Source of the DNA: Gamarada debralockiae
Lineage: Eukaryota > Ascomycota > Leotiomycetes > Helotiales > Hyphodiscaceae
Length of the DNA stretch: 64,000 bases
Assembly (NCBI GenBank): GCA_002803225.1
Contig: NXFV01001565.1
Coordinates: 62,001-126,000, forward strand
Reading direction: 5' to 3'
Of the stretch, positions 1 to 9,853 are shown in pieces. The position numbers and the translations under genes are program-made. A model generated the notes under the pieces. That model searched no databases and was not told the origin of the DNA. It saw only the letters and a list, made by a program, of their open reading frames with translations. Numbering within the stretch: the stretch's first letter is position 1; every line of letters begins with the position of its first letter.

Positions 1-1163
1 GGTGAGTTTGCGAGGTATTCCTGGAATGGGCAGTTTGTTTGGGATACCACAAAGTGGTAGCTGTAAGGTCCGCTGGCGTGAGGAACAACTGGGATGTCGT
101 ACGCAGCTGCCATGGCAGCGACTTTGAGAAGCTCCGTCATACCGCCAAGCCACATAACATCGGGCTGAATGATATCGAGATTTCGACCCTCAATGAGCTT
201 CCGGAAACCAAATCTCGAATACTCATGCTCCCCGGTTGTGAATTTGAGTTGGGGATGAGCCCGCTTGATCAGTGCAAATCCGTCCGTGTCGTCGGGAGAC
301 AGGCATTCCTCCCACCAGTTGATGTTGAGATCCAAACACGCCTTGGCGATCTCGATTGTGTATGGCACATTCAAGCTCATGTAACAATCGACCATTATTG
401 GGAAATCCGGTCCAACGCTCTCTCTGTGCTTTCGGAGAAATTCGACATTCTTCTTCAGGCCCGCGTGGCCTTCCTCTGGGCAATATGGCAGAGGAACCTT
501 TGCACCCCAGAAACCCATTGCTTTTGCAGCTGTAGGCTCTGGGCCAGTGCAGTAGAAATCGAGTCTTTCGCGTGTGGCCCCACCAATAAGCTTGTAAACG
601 GGCTCGTTCCTGATCTTGCCAAGCAGATCCCAAAGTGCCAGATCAATGACTGAAATGACAGCAACTGGAAGTCCCTTACGTCCATAGAACATGGAGCCTC
701 TGTACATTTGCTCGAACAGGTGATTTGTGTCTCGAGGATCGGCGCCGATCAGGAATCGTTCGAAATGTTGGTGAACAAGCCAGCATGCTGGAGGACCTTT
801 GGGGTAATAACATTAGCTTGGGATTTATATACCCAATGGAACAATGCTCTTACCTCCAAAGCCGGTTGCGAATCCAACCGTGCCATCCGTGCCTTCAATT
901 TCGACGCAGAATGAACCCAAAACATTGATTCCCCAGCTGGTTCTCGAAGCTCGGTATTTCTCCCATCTCGACATAGGCGTCGATATGGGGGTATCAATCA
1001 GCCTGCGATCATGTTAGCAGACAAAAACCATCGAGAATTCTGTCCGAACTCACCAATGGCCACCCTTGACATTGTGATAATCCCCTCCGGACCCCACGCC
1101 ATCTACAACGTAGGTGCGGATTGCTTTGATGGAGGGGAAGCTGCGTGCTGTAGAGGAAGCCAT
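1..1163 (-). CDS. LRA2: L-rhamnonate dehydratase (enolase superfamily), 3' end beyond the window
   Basis: Three exons are visible: 1163-1054, 1002-854 and 796-1; the gene runs off the left edge. Introns are GTGAGTTC..CAG and GTAAGAGC..AAAG. The start gives MASSTARSFPSIKAIRTYVV. Hallmarks of rhamnonate dehydratase follow in order: GGDYHNVKGGHW, IDTPISTPM, NVLGSFCVEIEGTDGTVGFA, FYGRKG, VIDLALWDLLGK, the metal ligands in VDCYMSL, WWEECLSPDD and TTGEHEYSRFGF, IIQPDVMWLGG, and the catalytic histidine in VVPHASGPYSYHF. In the known fungal pathway (LRA1-LRA4) this enzyme dehydrates L-rhamnonate to 2-keto-3-deoxy-L-rhamnonate in the cytosol. It is divergent from a Zn2Cys6 regulator, which supports an L-rhamnose role. 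Only the last part of the barrel is missing, because of the window edge. A related sugar-acid dehydratase is the main alternative, but the GGDYH and GHW motifs favour rhamnonate. Confidence 0.9.
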
Positions 1164-2301
1164 GATGTGGATCGATTCGGTTCAACGGAGTCAAGCACGA
1201 TATCCAAAATTGAATTGTTGATGGTGTTTGAGCTATTGTATCCGCGGTCTTATGGGTGTACTGGTTCTTTAGGTGTTCTGTCGCACGTTGAAACCGGAGC
1301 AGGAATGGAGTGGTGGAAACAGCTTTGGTGGGGTCATGTTCCTCCATTGTTCGGACAGAATTGACCCTTTCGCCGAGACAGTCAAGAAACGAGGTTGGTC
1401 GGCATCTTAAGGTTGATAAGAAGGACCGACCGCGAAAGCAAGAGTCGTTCGATTCGAAGATCAATGGACTTGGCGGAGAATTGGTTGGTGTTCACTGTAC
1501 AAAGGCTGGGATGGGATATTTATTTGCATGTGCTGTGTCAGGATATCTAGAGATAAGGTAGCCATGTGGTGGTGCAGACAAAAGAGCCTGAGAGGCGAGA
1601 ATGCGGAGAACTTGAATCGCTCCAGGGCAGGGAAGCGGACCGTGATTGAAAAGCAGGAGCATGTTAAGGAATCAAGTCAAATACTAAAATATCGAATCTC
1701 CCAAAGCAACAAAGCAATTCCAACACCAAAAAGTGCTTGGAAAATGATGTTTATCAATTATTGATGATTTTTTATTTTATTATATTTTTTTTGAAATGCT
1801 CTCGCTGTAAAGTCCATCTTCACAAGCCACCCATGACTCTTGAAGTTAGGCTCAAATGAACAATTCAAAATCCTGTAAGGTCAACTTCTTCCCGTCTTTC
1901 AGTAATTTAAAACCATCCGCACTTTTCCAATGATTCGTATCATTCCCTTCTTCTCGTTTGCTTCACTCAGTCACATGGGTGCTGTCAACGCTGTGTCCAC
2001 CTCCATCGAAAATCTAACCTCATGCTCTGCTCAATTCCCCCCAATCCCCGCAATCTCTTTGCTGGCAATCCCTGCCAGTGCCCGGTCATTTTGTGGATGA
2101 AGTCCCTGTAAGGAGCAAATCTCGTTCCCCCATCTTTTGCCTGAAATCACGCTGCCGAGCATTTTCTCCCCCACAATTTTCAAAGCCGTTGGACCTCGTT
2201 CGTCGCTATTAAAACACCGAGCCCTGGATCTCGTTCCCATCTTCACCGAGCAAAACCAACAAATCTGGAGCTTCAGCTTACCACAGCGCGTCCCATTCCT
2301 G
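1164..2301. promoter_or_regulatory. Shared divergent promoter region between LRA2 and the Zn2Cys6 regulator
   Basis: About 1.1 kb separates the two start codons, and I see no coding sequence in it. A T/A-rich run lies near 1765-1795. The arrangement would allow the regulator to control the dehydratase and itself. I did not identify a specific operator. Confidence 0.5.
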
Positions 2302-5216
2302 ATGGATCAAAAGAAATCGCCAAACACGTCTCTTCGGTCTGCAAATCAACCCGAGAGCGAAGTGGACATCAACGAGCAATATGAGCAATACAGCGACGAT
2401 GATAGCGCTGGAGAAAATGGCGAACGGCCCCGCAAAAGACAGCGGAGGCCGATGTCAGTCTCGTAAGAATTATGTCTCTTTCTGCAAGCAATCATATCAG
2501 CAACGATATCGATTTTGACCTTCCCGATTCTCCTCCTCCAATACCTGAACCTGAGGATGATGCTCCTAATACAAATCGAGATTTTCTGACTATTCGTCGC
2601 AGATGCGAGCTTTGCAAGCAGAGAAAGGTATGATGCCGATTGCTCGGCAAGTGTTTTGCGATGGTCAATACGAAGACGACCTATCTTTGGAAACAGTTCG
2701 CAGCTCCTGAGTAACTTTCAATCCTCAAATGATCACAGCGAATCTCTATGCGACAAGTCACTTGACTGATCCAGTTGATCATAAATGCTCGGTGATTCTA
2801 GCTATTCACCGAGGTAGAATTTTTCAACGAAGCTTCACTGAGTCATTACTCAGTCAGCAAAAGCTGTTTTCACGATGTGTTGTCTTCGATATTTGATTTT
2901 TGTCTAGCGCTTGGGTTTAGTATTACAATTTCTGACTTGCATAGGTAAAATGCGATCGAGGCCAACCGTCATGCGGGTGGTGCAGTCGCAATGGCGCTAT
3001 ATGCGAATACAAGGAGCGTAAGAAGCCCGGATTGAGAGCTGGCTATGGCCGTGAACTGGAGCAAAGACTGGACCGGCTAGAGGATATCCTTCGATCACAT
3101 GCGCAAATACTGGAATCCTCCTTTACAAATAACAGCGCAAGTCTTCCTAGCGACCATGAAACTCCACAAAGTGTCCCAGGATTCAGGCCAAATGAGCAAC
3201 GAAACCATGTACCGCACGCGGAGACTGCTCTGTTCTTACAGAAGCCGTCCAACTTCCCTACTGGCAGCCAATCGATGGATTTTGCAAATGCAATGCCACC
3301 GACTCCGTCCATGTCATCGCTACATGGGGATGTCTTCCAACAACAGGCAATGCAACAAGCCAACCACGCACACAATCATATGCAAGCTGGCCAAGCCCCA
3401 GAATTCTACAGTACAACTCAGCCACCTCTCGAATCACCTAGCCTCAACATAACACAAACCCAGACCGAGCTATCTACAGACCACGCCCTTCCTCCTTATG
3501 ACCTCCTTTACGCTCTAGTCGATCTATATTTCAAGTATGTCAACACTTGGTGTCCGATATTACACCGAAGATCAACGCTGGATTCCCTATTTGGCCCACA
3601 GACTTTAGATGAGGCCGACAGGATATTGCTACACGCGATTGTAGCTACCACCCTCAGATTTTCAACCGATCAAAGGTTGACCGAAGAAAGGAGGCGGCAT
3701 TACCACGATGTCTCAAAGCAGAAGGTCCTGCTATACGGGCTCGAGAACTCCTCTGTCAAGGCGCTCCAAGCATTGGTGATCTTAGCTCTTGACCTGGTCG
3801 GAAGTAGCAATGGACCTCCTGGCTGGAACTTGTTGGCTCTGATCACCAGATCTGTAGTCCAGCTGGGCTTAGCTGTGGAAACAACATCATTCTCCGTGTC
3901 ACCTAATTACCCATCGATATATACACTCAGAGCGATGGTCCTACCAGAGGCGGATAACTGGATTGAGGAAGAATCCAGAAGACGTTTGTTCTGGATGGTC
4001 TACCTGCTCGACCGATACGCGACCATTGCTACGGCTTTCGAATTCGCTCTGGACGAAAAGGAAATCGATCGCACGCTGCCTTGTCGCGATGATCTCTGGA
4101 ACAAAAACCAATCTGTGCAAACAAGATGGTTTCGAACGAGTGAGAGGCCGGAATCTGATATCGACAAGCCAGAAAATCTTGGAGCTTTCTCATATTACAT
4201 TGAGATACTGGGAATATTATCCAGGATTCATAAGTTTTTGAAGAAGCCGGTTGATATCAGTGCACTGTCTGATGTTGAGCAATGGCAAGGAGAGTATCGG
4301 GAGCTTGATAATATGCTCACGTCTTGGAAGTTCAATCTCCCAGGAGATTATGGCAACATGGCAAAGCTTTTCCAACCCGGAGGCAATAAGTCGATTAACT
4401 GCGGCTGGGTTATGTTACATGGTAAGTAAACGTCATATGTCTCAGCTTCAGACGGAGGATTAAAGAGGCTAACGAATCGCAGCTACATATCATACCACAG
4501 TCATCAGACTTCACTCCTCCGCAGCCTATCCCACAACTCGATCCCCGATCTTCACCCCCTCCTACAGCGCTAGTCAACGCTGCCACGGCGCAGTCGAAAA
4601 CATCGCCGCCCTCGGCGAATACGTCGTTCAAAACGGCATGCTGCCCAAACTCGGGCCACCGTTCGCCTTCACCCTTTGGGTCGCAGCACGACTCTTACTC
4701 GTCCACGGCTCAACAATCGAACACAAGCTCAGTCCACAAATCCAATTCTTCGTCGACACTCTACGAGAAATGGGTCGGTACTGGCTTGTCGCAGAACGAT
4801 ATACTGCTATTCTCCAGCGCGTTCTCGATGAGCACAGAGACTCGGAACGCTCTGCTGGTGCTAATGGCGAGCGTGTCACTCCGTCTTCTGTCAAGATTCT
4901 TGCGGATATGAGGAGGTGTGCTTATGACCTAGACTTTTTGATATCGAGGCAGCCCAAACATGTTGGCATGGTATCCCGCATGCCTAGCGTTACTCCCGCT
5001 AGAACACCAGCGCCGAACGAGCTCGAATATTTGGACGTCTTTGATTTCTTCAACGTACCGAGATTACCTATGGTTCAAGGAGATATGGGCCAAGCTTCTG
5101 GGAATGGGGTGGGAGATCTGCATATTCCTGAGCTGTCGAATGGATCGAATGAGTTCAATATCACGAACTTCATGGTTGACGCCAATTCGGATTGGTTGTT
5201 CAAGAATCAGAGTTGA
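2302..5216 (+). CDS. Zn2Cys6 transcription factor, RhaR/PDR-1-like
   Basis: Four exons: 2302-2462, 2603-2627, 2945-4421 and 4483-5216, summing to 798 codons plus stop. Exon 2 is only 25 nt; splicing joins RPMSVS to CELCKQRK and then VKCDRGQPSCGWC. The resulting Gal4-type cluster has cysteines at about residues 55, 58, 65, 72, 75 and 82. It is followed by the basic stretch ERKKPGLRAGYGRELEQ and a short coiled coil (RLDRLEDILRSH). A fungal-specific transcription factor domain fills roughly residues 230-600 (PPYDLLYALVDLYF, CPILHRR, ESRRRLFWMVYLLDRY). The preceding RKRQRRPMSVS and the GLRAGYGRELE tail are typical of a conserved Pezizomycotina regulator group that includes, as I recall it, RhaR of Aspergillus and PDR-1 of Neurospora. 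Divergence from rhamnonate dehydratase strengthens that. Assignment to rhamnose or pectin control is inference. Confidence 0.85.
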
Positions 5217-5615
5217 ACACTTGTCAGTCTGGATTCGATTTGAGGGCACATACCATATTCTCAAGTCCATCTTAACTTGAGAATTGGTCATATATCCGAA
5301 CTGTCAAATAGCGTGAACGAATTCAATGTTGCTATTTATGGCGGATGCTAATTCCGACTGGCTGTTCGAGAACCAGTGTTGAATGACGCAATATGGAATG
5401 CTCTCCAGAGAACATGCCATCTCCTCAAATCCGTCTTCACTTGAGCTCTGGTCATATTCCCGAACTTTCGACTGGTTTGAAAGTAATTAATGTGGTGGGT
5501 TTATGGCGAATGCTAATTCGGGATCTGAGTTGAACTTCTGCCAGTATGGACCCGAGTTGAAGGCACATGCCTCCATCATCGACAATCTGACGATCACTTG
5601 AGAAGTGATCGCAAG
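5121..5615 (+). repeat. Three decaying tandem copies of the regulator's 3' end (about 165-bp period)
   Basis: The segment from CATATTCCTGAGCTGTCG (5121) recurs as CATATATCCGAACTGTCA (5289) and CATATTCCCGAACTTTCG (5453), offsets of 168 and 164 bp. Unit 1 is the true last part of the coding sequence, ending DANSDWLFKNQS-stop. Unit 2 still reads MADANSDWLFENQC-stop, but a 2-bp deletion just upstream breaks the frame. Unit 3 keeps only ATGGCGAATGCTAATTCG before a deletion. Each unit ends with a variant of ACTTGAG....GGTCATAT (degenerate in unit 3). Copies 2 and 3 lie in the 3' UTR or spacer and are non-functional as coding sequence. Confidence 0.85.
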
Positions 5616-5904
5616 CACATTTCGAAACCGGCCCTTTCTCCAAAGCCTTGATGCTCGGATGAACGGATCATGGGGATTCTTCGAGATAGGTGGGGTCGGA
5701 AACCCCGAATATCTTGCAGTTATTGTGGAGAGATAATTATTGTACCTCCATAATTATTGAGAAGTACTTTCGAAGTAGCATTAGGGCCTGGGAATTTGGG
5801 AAACGTGGGACCCAGGGATCGGGGATCTGGGATTATGCGGCTGGGTGTCAGGAGTCTCAAAAGCGGCAAGCCTATGGACGTGTTGGATGGTAATGAATGT
5901 GATT
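5616..5904. other. Spacer without a supported gene
   Basis: No convincing coding sequence, RNA gene or repeat was seen between the tandem copies of the regulator tail and the hairpin array. Short open frames here have no recognisable motif. Confidence 0.5.
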
Positions 5905-6920
5905 GAATAGCTCGTAATCGAGGCTGGCTTATTTCCTATAAACTGCATACTCTGTAACAATTATGGCGTCCATTTGGCACATCTGTTACAAAGGGGTACG
6001 TTGATCCTTGAGTTTGCCATTCGAAAGAAGTTCAAAGAACCGAGGCGGGTTCGCGTTCACTGAGACCCTGATGTGGCTTCTGCAGGAGTTTCCAAAGCGG
6101 GAGCTTGATAACGAATCCAAGGATATTGACAGCGGTTGAACGGGTCGTAAAGAAGGCTGGCTTACCCGTTGACCTGCATAACGGCCAGGCCGTGGCAACT
6201 GGCAAATAAGATACCAAACACTCGGTCCATCTCGGCGATTTATGAGGCGCATATCTGTCAACTTGTGGCTAGTGAGATGATCCCACCCTTGAACTGCAAA
6301 AAGAATAGACGTTGATGTGGCTTGCGCCAAGCACGGCTGCTTGTAACGAGTTCGAGAGTAATGATTCTCATTCAACGGGTCGTAAAAGAGGCTGGCTCAG
6401 TATTCACCGACGGCCCAACGGTTGTACCGTTGCAGATACCAATCACTCAAAGTTGTGGCTGGTGTGATATACGTGGAGTGAAAGAAGGAAGTTCAGTGTT
6501 CCCTGAAATCTCGATCTGGCTGTTACTGGTGGTATCACATTTCACAGTAGCAAGTTGAAAGGTAACCAATCTGATGAAAGGGCTCGTAAACGAAGCTGGC
6601 TCACCTTCGAACAATGATTCATTCCAGCGAGTTAAAAGCAGTACTTCTATCACACTGCGGGGTGAAAAAAGGATAAGGTTTGTGTTCCATGAGACTCCAC
6701 CAGCCCGATGTGGCTGCTCTCGTAAAGAAGGCTGGCTTAATCTGTGGATTGCCACCGATTCAACAACGGTGGCAGATACCAATCACTTAATTCATCTTGG
6801 CGGTTTGGAACAGCCTCATGTGGCTGATGATTCTGTCAGATCTCTTGGAAGAACCGACTGAAGTCTGTATTTCCAGAGAGGATGCTGTGGCTTGCGTACT
6901 GATAAGCATGGCTTCTGCAG
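5905..6920. repeat. Degenerate tandem array with hairpin-bearing units
   Basis: A motif close to CGTAAAGAAGGCTGGCTTA recurs at 5913, 6146, 6381, 6585 and 6721 (spacings 233, 235, 204 and 136). In three units a hairpin follows 17-26 nt after it. The stems differ: ACGGCC-A-GGCCGT (6181-6193), CAACGG-TTGTA-CCGTTG (6416-6432) and TGCCACCG-(9 nt)-CGGTGGCA (6750-6774). Each hairpin is followed, directly or within about 15 nt, by AGATACCAATCACT or AGATACCAAACACT. Further shared words are TTGTGGCTRGTG and GATGTGGCT. Open frames within the array look like by-products of the repeats. Whether the array is transcribed is unknown. Confidence 0.7.
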
Positions 6921-9592
6921 GCGCTAACACACTCAAATGGATTGGTAGATTGAAAGCTGGTATTCCGAAGTTATGGGAAACCTCGGTTCTCAACAGAATG
7001 AGTTATGCAAAGAGGTGGGGTATGGCTTGGAGCTGAATTGAAGCTGAGCCGTACCTGGCATGTTGTGATGCAAGATGCACAATATCAAACCCGCGACGCG
7101 AGGATGACAAGTTATGAATCGTTGGTGGAACTCAACATTTCATCGACGGCAGGGGGTGGAATGGGATGAGGGGTAGCTTCCGCAGATCTTCTAGCGCCCT
7201 TCCATTCCCCTCTCCGTGGTGTGGGTAGTTCACGATCTTGGGGCCTTGGAACAGTTTACGAGCTTCAGTTTGAAGACCAGAAGCCAAGACCTCGTAAACT
7301 CACACTTTCCCCTCTCGTCAACTATAACCCCTCAATTATTCAAATCATCTCAACGATCAGAATAATCAAACCGACTCCACAGTATCTCCTGGGCGCGAAG
7401 TGACGGCATTACACAAGCAGACGGCATATTTGTCTTCCGAAAGCTTTTTTTACTGCTGCCTTGGATTCACGGCCAGTCCGAATGACCACTGGCTCATGAT
7501 CTTCCCGTAGAACCCCTTGGCACAGTCAGCGAGAGATAGAGAGCCACAGTGAGGCTTAGCTTCGGGGTCACGTTGTTCCATTTCAAGCTGATTGGTTGGC
7601 TTACGACATCATGCCGCTAATGACGCCAGCGCGACTGTCTTTAATCGCGCAAGGTAGATCTGGGACAGGTACAAGGTTCAATTTGATACGTTGATGTACG
7701 ACTTGAGATTGTCGAAATGAAGGCATCGTGAGCTTGAATTTGGAAGTACGTGTTACTCGGCTTCTCCTAAATTGTTAATCAATTTGGATTCACTTAGCCA
7801 ATCGTATTTTCAGCCTATAAAGGCATTCAATTTGTAAACAATCAAAGCAACAGAAATCCGAATTGGAATTGACTTGATAGACAAGAATATGATGTTTTAG
7901 ATTCTCTTAGTCCAATTCCTCTTTCTAAAGACAGTGACGCAAAATATGACTCCTAAGTGTTGAGTCCCAAACTTTTGGGATGCCTTCTCTTCCGATTGAT
8001 TCGTGGACCTGTTTTCAGCAACACAAAGACCATTCCACTCTTGGACACCTTGAAACCATCACCTGGTGTAGCTGAGAAGCACAAAAATGGAGTCATCTCC
8101 ATCATTGACTGCATATTCTCCATGTTCAAGTGACCAGGCTGCGAGATTGAGGACATTTGAAGCCTTAGGCAACAGATTAAATATAAAATTCGCTGATTGG
8201 TTAAAATACGGAAAATGGTATGCGCGATATGCGGGACCACAAGCCTAAAGAAAACGCTGTTTGAAACGGGGGAACAGAAGCAGACGGGAATTTTGACGGA
8301 TCAATGAATTCTCCGATTGAGGATATGATCAAATGGCTGATTCTCCGTTGATTCTACAATTGGCCGCACCCTTCTCGTTTTTGGTAACAAATGGAAAATC
8401 CTATTTGTCCGGTACTTGAATTTACAACGGCTCTCACGGTCCCAGCGAAGGCCATCGACCCAAACAAGAGGGCTCTCTGATCTTAGCGAGGAACATCACC
8501 TGTAGCACAGCCCTGCGCTTGAGATGCCAAGTCCATGCCCCATGCCCCTGCTGTTCATCCCTGCGACGGTGCACTTCTAAATTCAGCTGATGATTTTGCT
8601 GACGTCGGAAAGCCTCCAACCATCACACTTTTTGTCTACTCACCACTAAGGTCTACTACTACTCTTACTGCGTCTACATACCACTATCCCATCTTCGGCT
8701 ACTAACATGGGCTTTCTATTTTCCAACCCCGGCTAGAACACCGGTATCTCTCGGCCGTACTTTGGTTCCTAACTTTATCCCGGAACACGCCGTTCTCTCA
8801 CATCATCCCGATACTCTTCACTACGCGTCAAAAGTATGCCCAGATACAGACTCGGAGCCTACGGACACCATGCACACATTCTACACTACTGCACCGCCAT
8901 TATTCCTCTTTAGTATTCTCGCTTCTTACACTTAACCTAAAATGATCATCATCGATCTGGTAATCAACAGGGTCTCCGATAGTATCTTCCTGGTACTACT
9001 CTCGAGGCTGAGGCCCTTTACTCAGCGCCATGCTATTTCAGCCCTCTGAGGGGCCTTCACTCTAATCAATCTCTGGTAAGCCCCCTCCATGGACAGACCA
9101 CCCGTTTGGGCCCTGGCCGTGGTTCCTCGAGATTTGGCCCATCTCTGGCACTTGCATGCAAGCCAGGACTTGGGTACTAGGACTACATACTATCCTCCTT
9201 CTCTGACGACACTGCGCCCTCGACTCATCATCCTACACCCCCTCCCTTGTATAGTTTCCTGCACGGTTGACCTGCATATTTTATGTGCAGTTCATCAACC
9301 ACCTTGCTGCTGCCTTATGTTATACTGGCAAGACTCCAAGCTGCAGAGACTATAAGGCAGTCACATCCCACGGTCCAGATGACTCTTTTGCATCACCATC
9401 ACCTGTGTCGTCCTTTAGATTTTCTCTGCTCAGGCTTCTCTTTCAGTCTGGCCATTAATATATTTCATAGCATCACTGCAACCTGTCTGACATTTTTTGC
9501 TAATTTTTATATCCTCCTACCACTCCCCTCCTCGATCTCTTTGGCATTGGCCTCTCACTACACCAACTCGTCCTTCACAAAGCACCGTCAAG
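6921..9592. other. Long gene-free stretch and probable leader/promoter of the small gene at 9593
   Basis: No gene is supported here. It contains one clear inverted repeat (7253-7300). From about 8640 onward there is a pyrimidine-rich, CTACTACT-type sequence that could be promoter or a long 5' leader of the small gene downstream. Several short ATG frames in 9089-9500 would act as upstream open frames if the leader starts that far back. Confidence 0.4.
7253..7300. repeat. 10-bp perfect inverted repeat enclosing a smaller hairpin
   Basis: AGTTTACGAG (7253-7262) pairs with CTCGTAAACT (7291-7300). Inside the spacer, CTTCA-GTT-TGAAG (7263-7275) forms a second small stem. The arm CTCGTAAA also matches the start of the array motif 0.5 kb upstream. 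It could be a cruciform or transcribed stem; its function is unknown. Confidence 0.6.
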
Positions 9593-9853
9593 ATGTGCTA
9601 CCTCGTCGTCGAAAGATACTCTGTCTGCAGATGCCTCTACTACAAGCACAGCGTCGATATGTGCGCGGCATATGGTACGCAAGGCCACCCAATACAAGAG
9701 AGGACCGTCCTCGTCGGATACGCCTGCGAGAGACACTCAATGCACCAACCACAAGCAGACTCAGGGTCGCGGGATGGATATTCAGATTCTGGGTACGGAA
9801 CAGCAAGTCACGGATCATCGCATAGACACTCCTCCCGCCGCCACCGCAGATGA
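9593..9853 (+). CDS. Small Cys/His-rich conserved hypothetical protein
   Basis: Single exon of 86 codons starting MCYLVVERYSVCRCLYY. I chose this ATG because the family-like Cys pattern begins immediately after it; the open frame extends upstream into non-family sequence. The first half has spaced Cys and His (C2, C12, C14, C24, a GH, a later C and HS), consistent with metal binding. The second half is a Ser/Gly/His/Arg tail ending SSHRHSSRRHRR. There is no signal peptide or membrane segment. I recognise the pattern C-x-C-L-Y-Y-K-H followed by VLVGYAC-x2-HS from uncharacterised small fungal proteins, but know no function. The ORF is short, so an expression check would decide it. Confidence 0.6.
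   Translation: MCYLVVERYSVCRCLYYKHSVDMCAAYGTQGHPIQERTVLVGYACERHSMHQPQADSGSRDGYSDSGYGTASHGSSHRHSSRRHRR

Noticed and set aside
39..653. 204-codon open frame on the plus strand at the left edge
   Set aside because: It is antisense to the rhamnonate dehydratase, whose minus-strand reading carries all family motifs.
5986..6861. Open frames of 78-129 codons on both strands in the hairpin array
   Set aside because: They recur because the DNA repeats recur; no protein motif, and frames are not maintained between units.
9283..9825. 180-codon plus-strand frame
   Set aside because: It overlaps the small Cys/His-rich gene in another frame and is mostly C/T-rich leader sequence without motifs.
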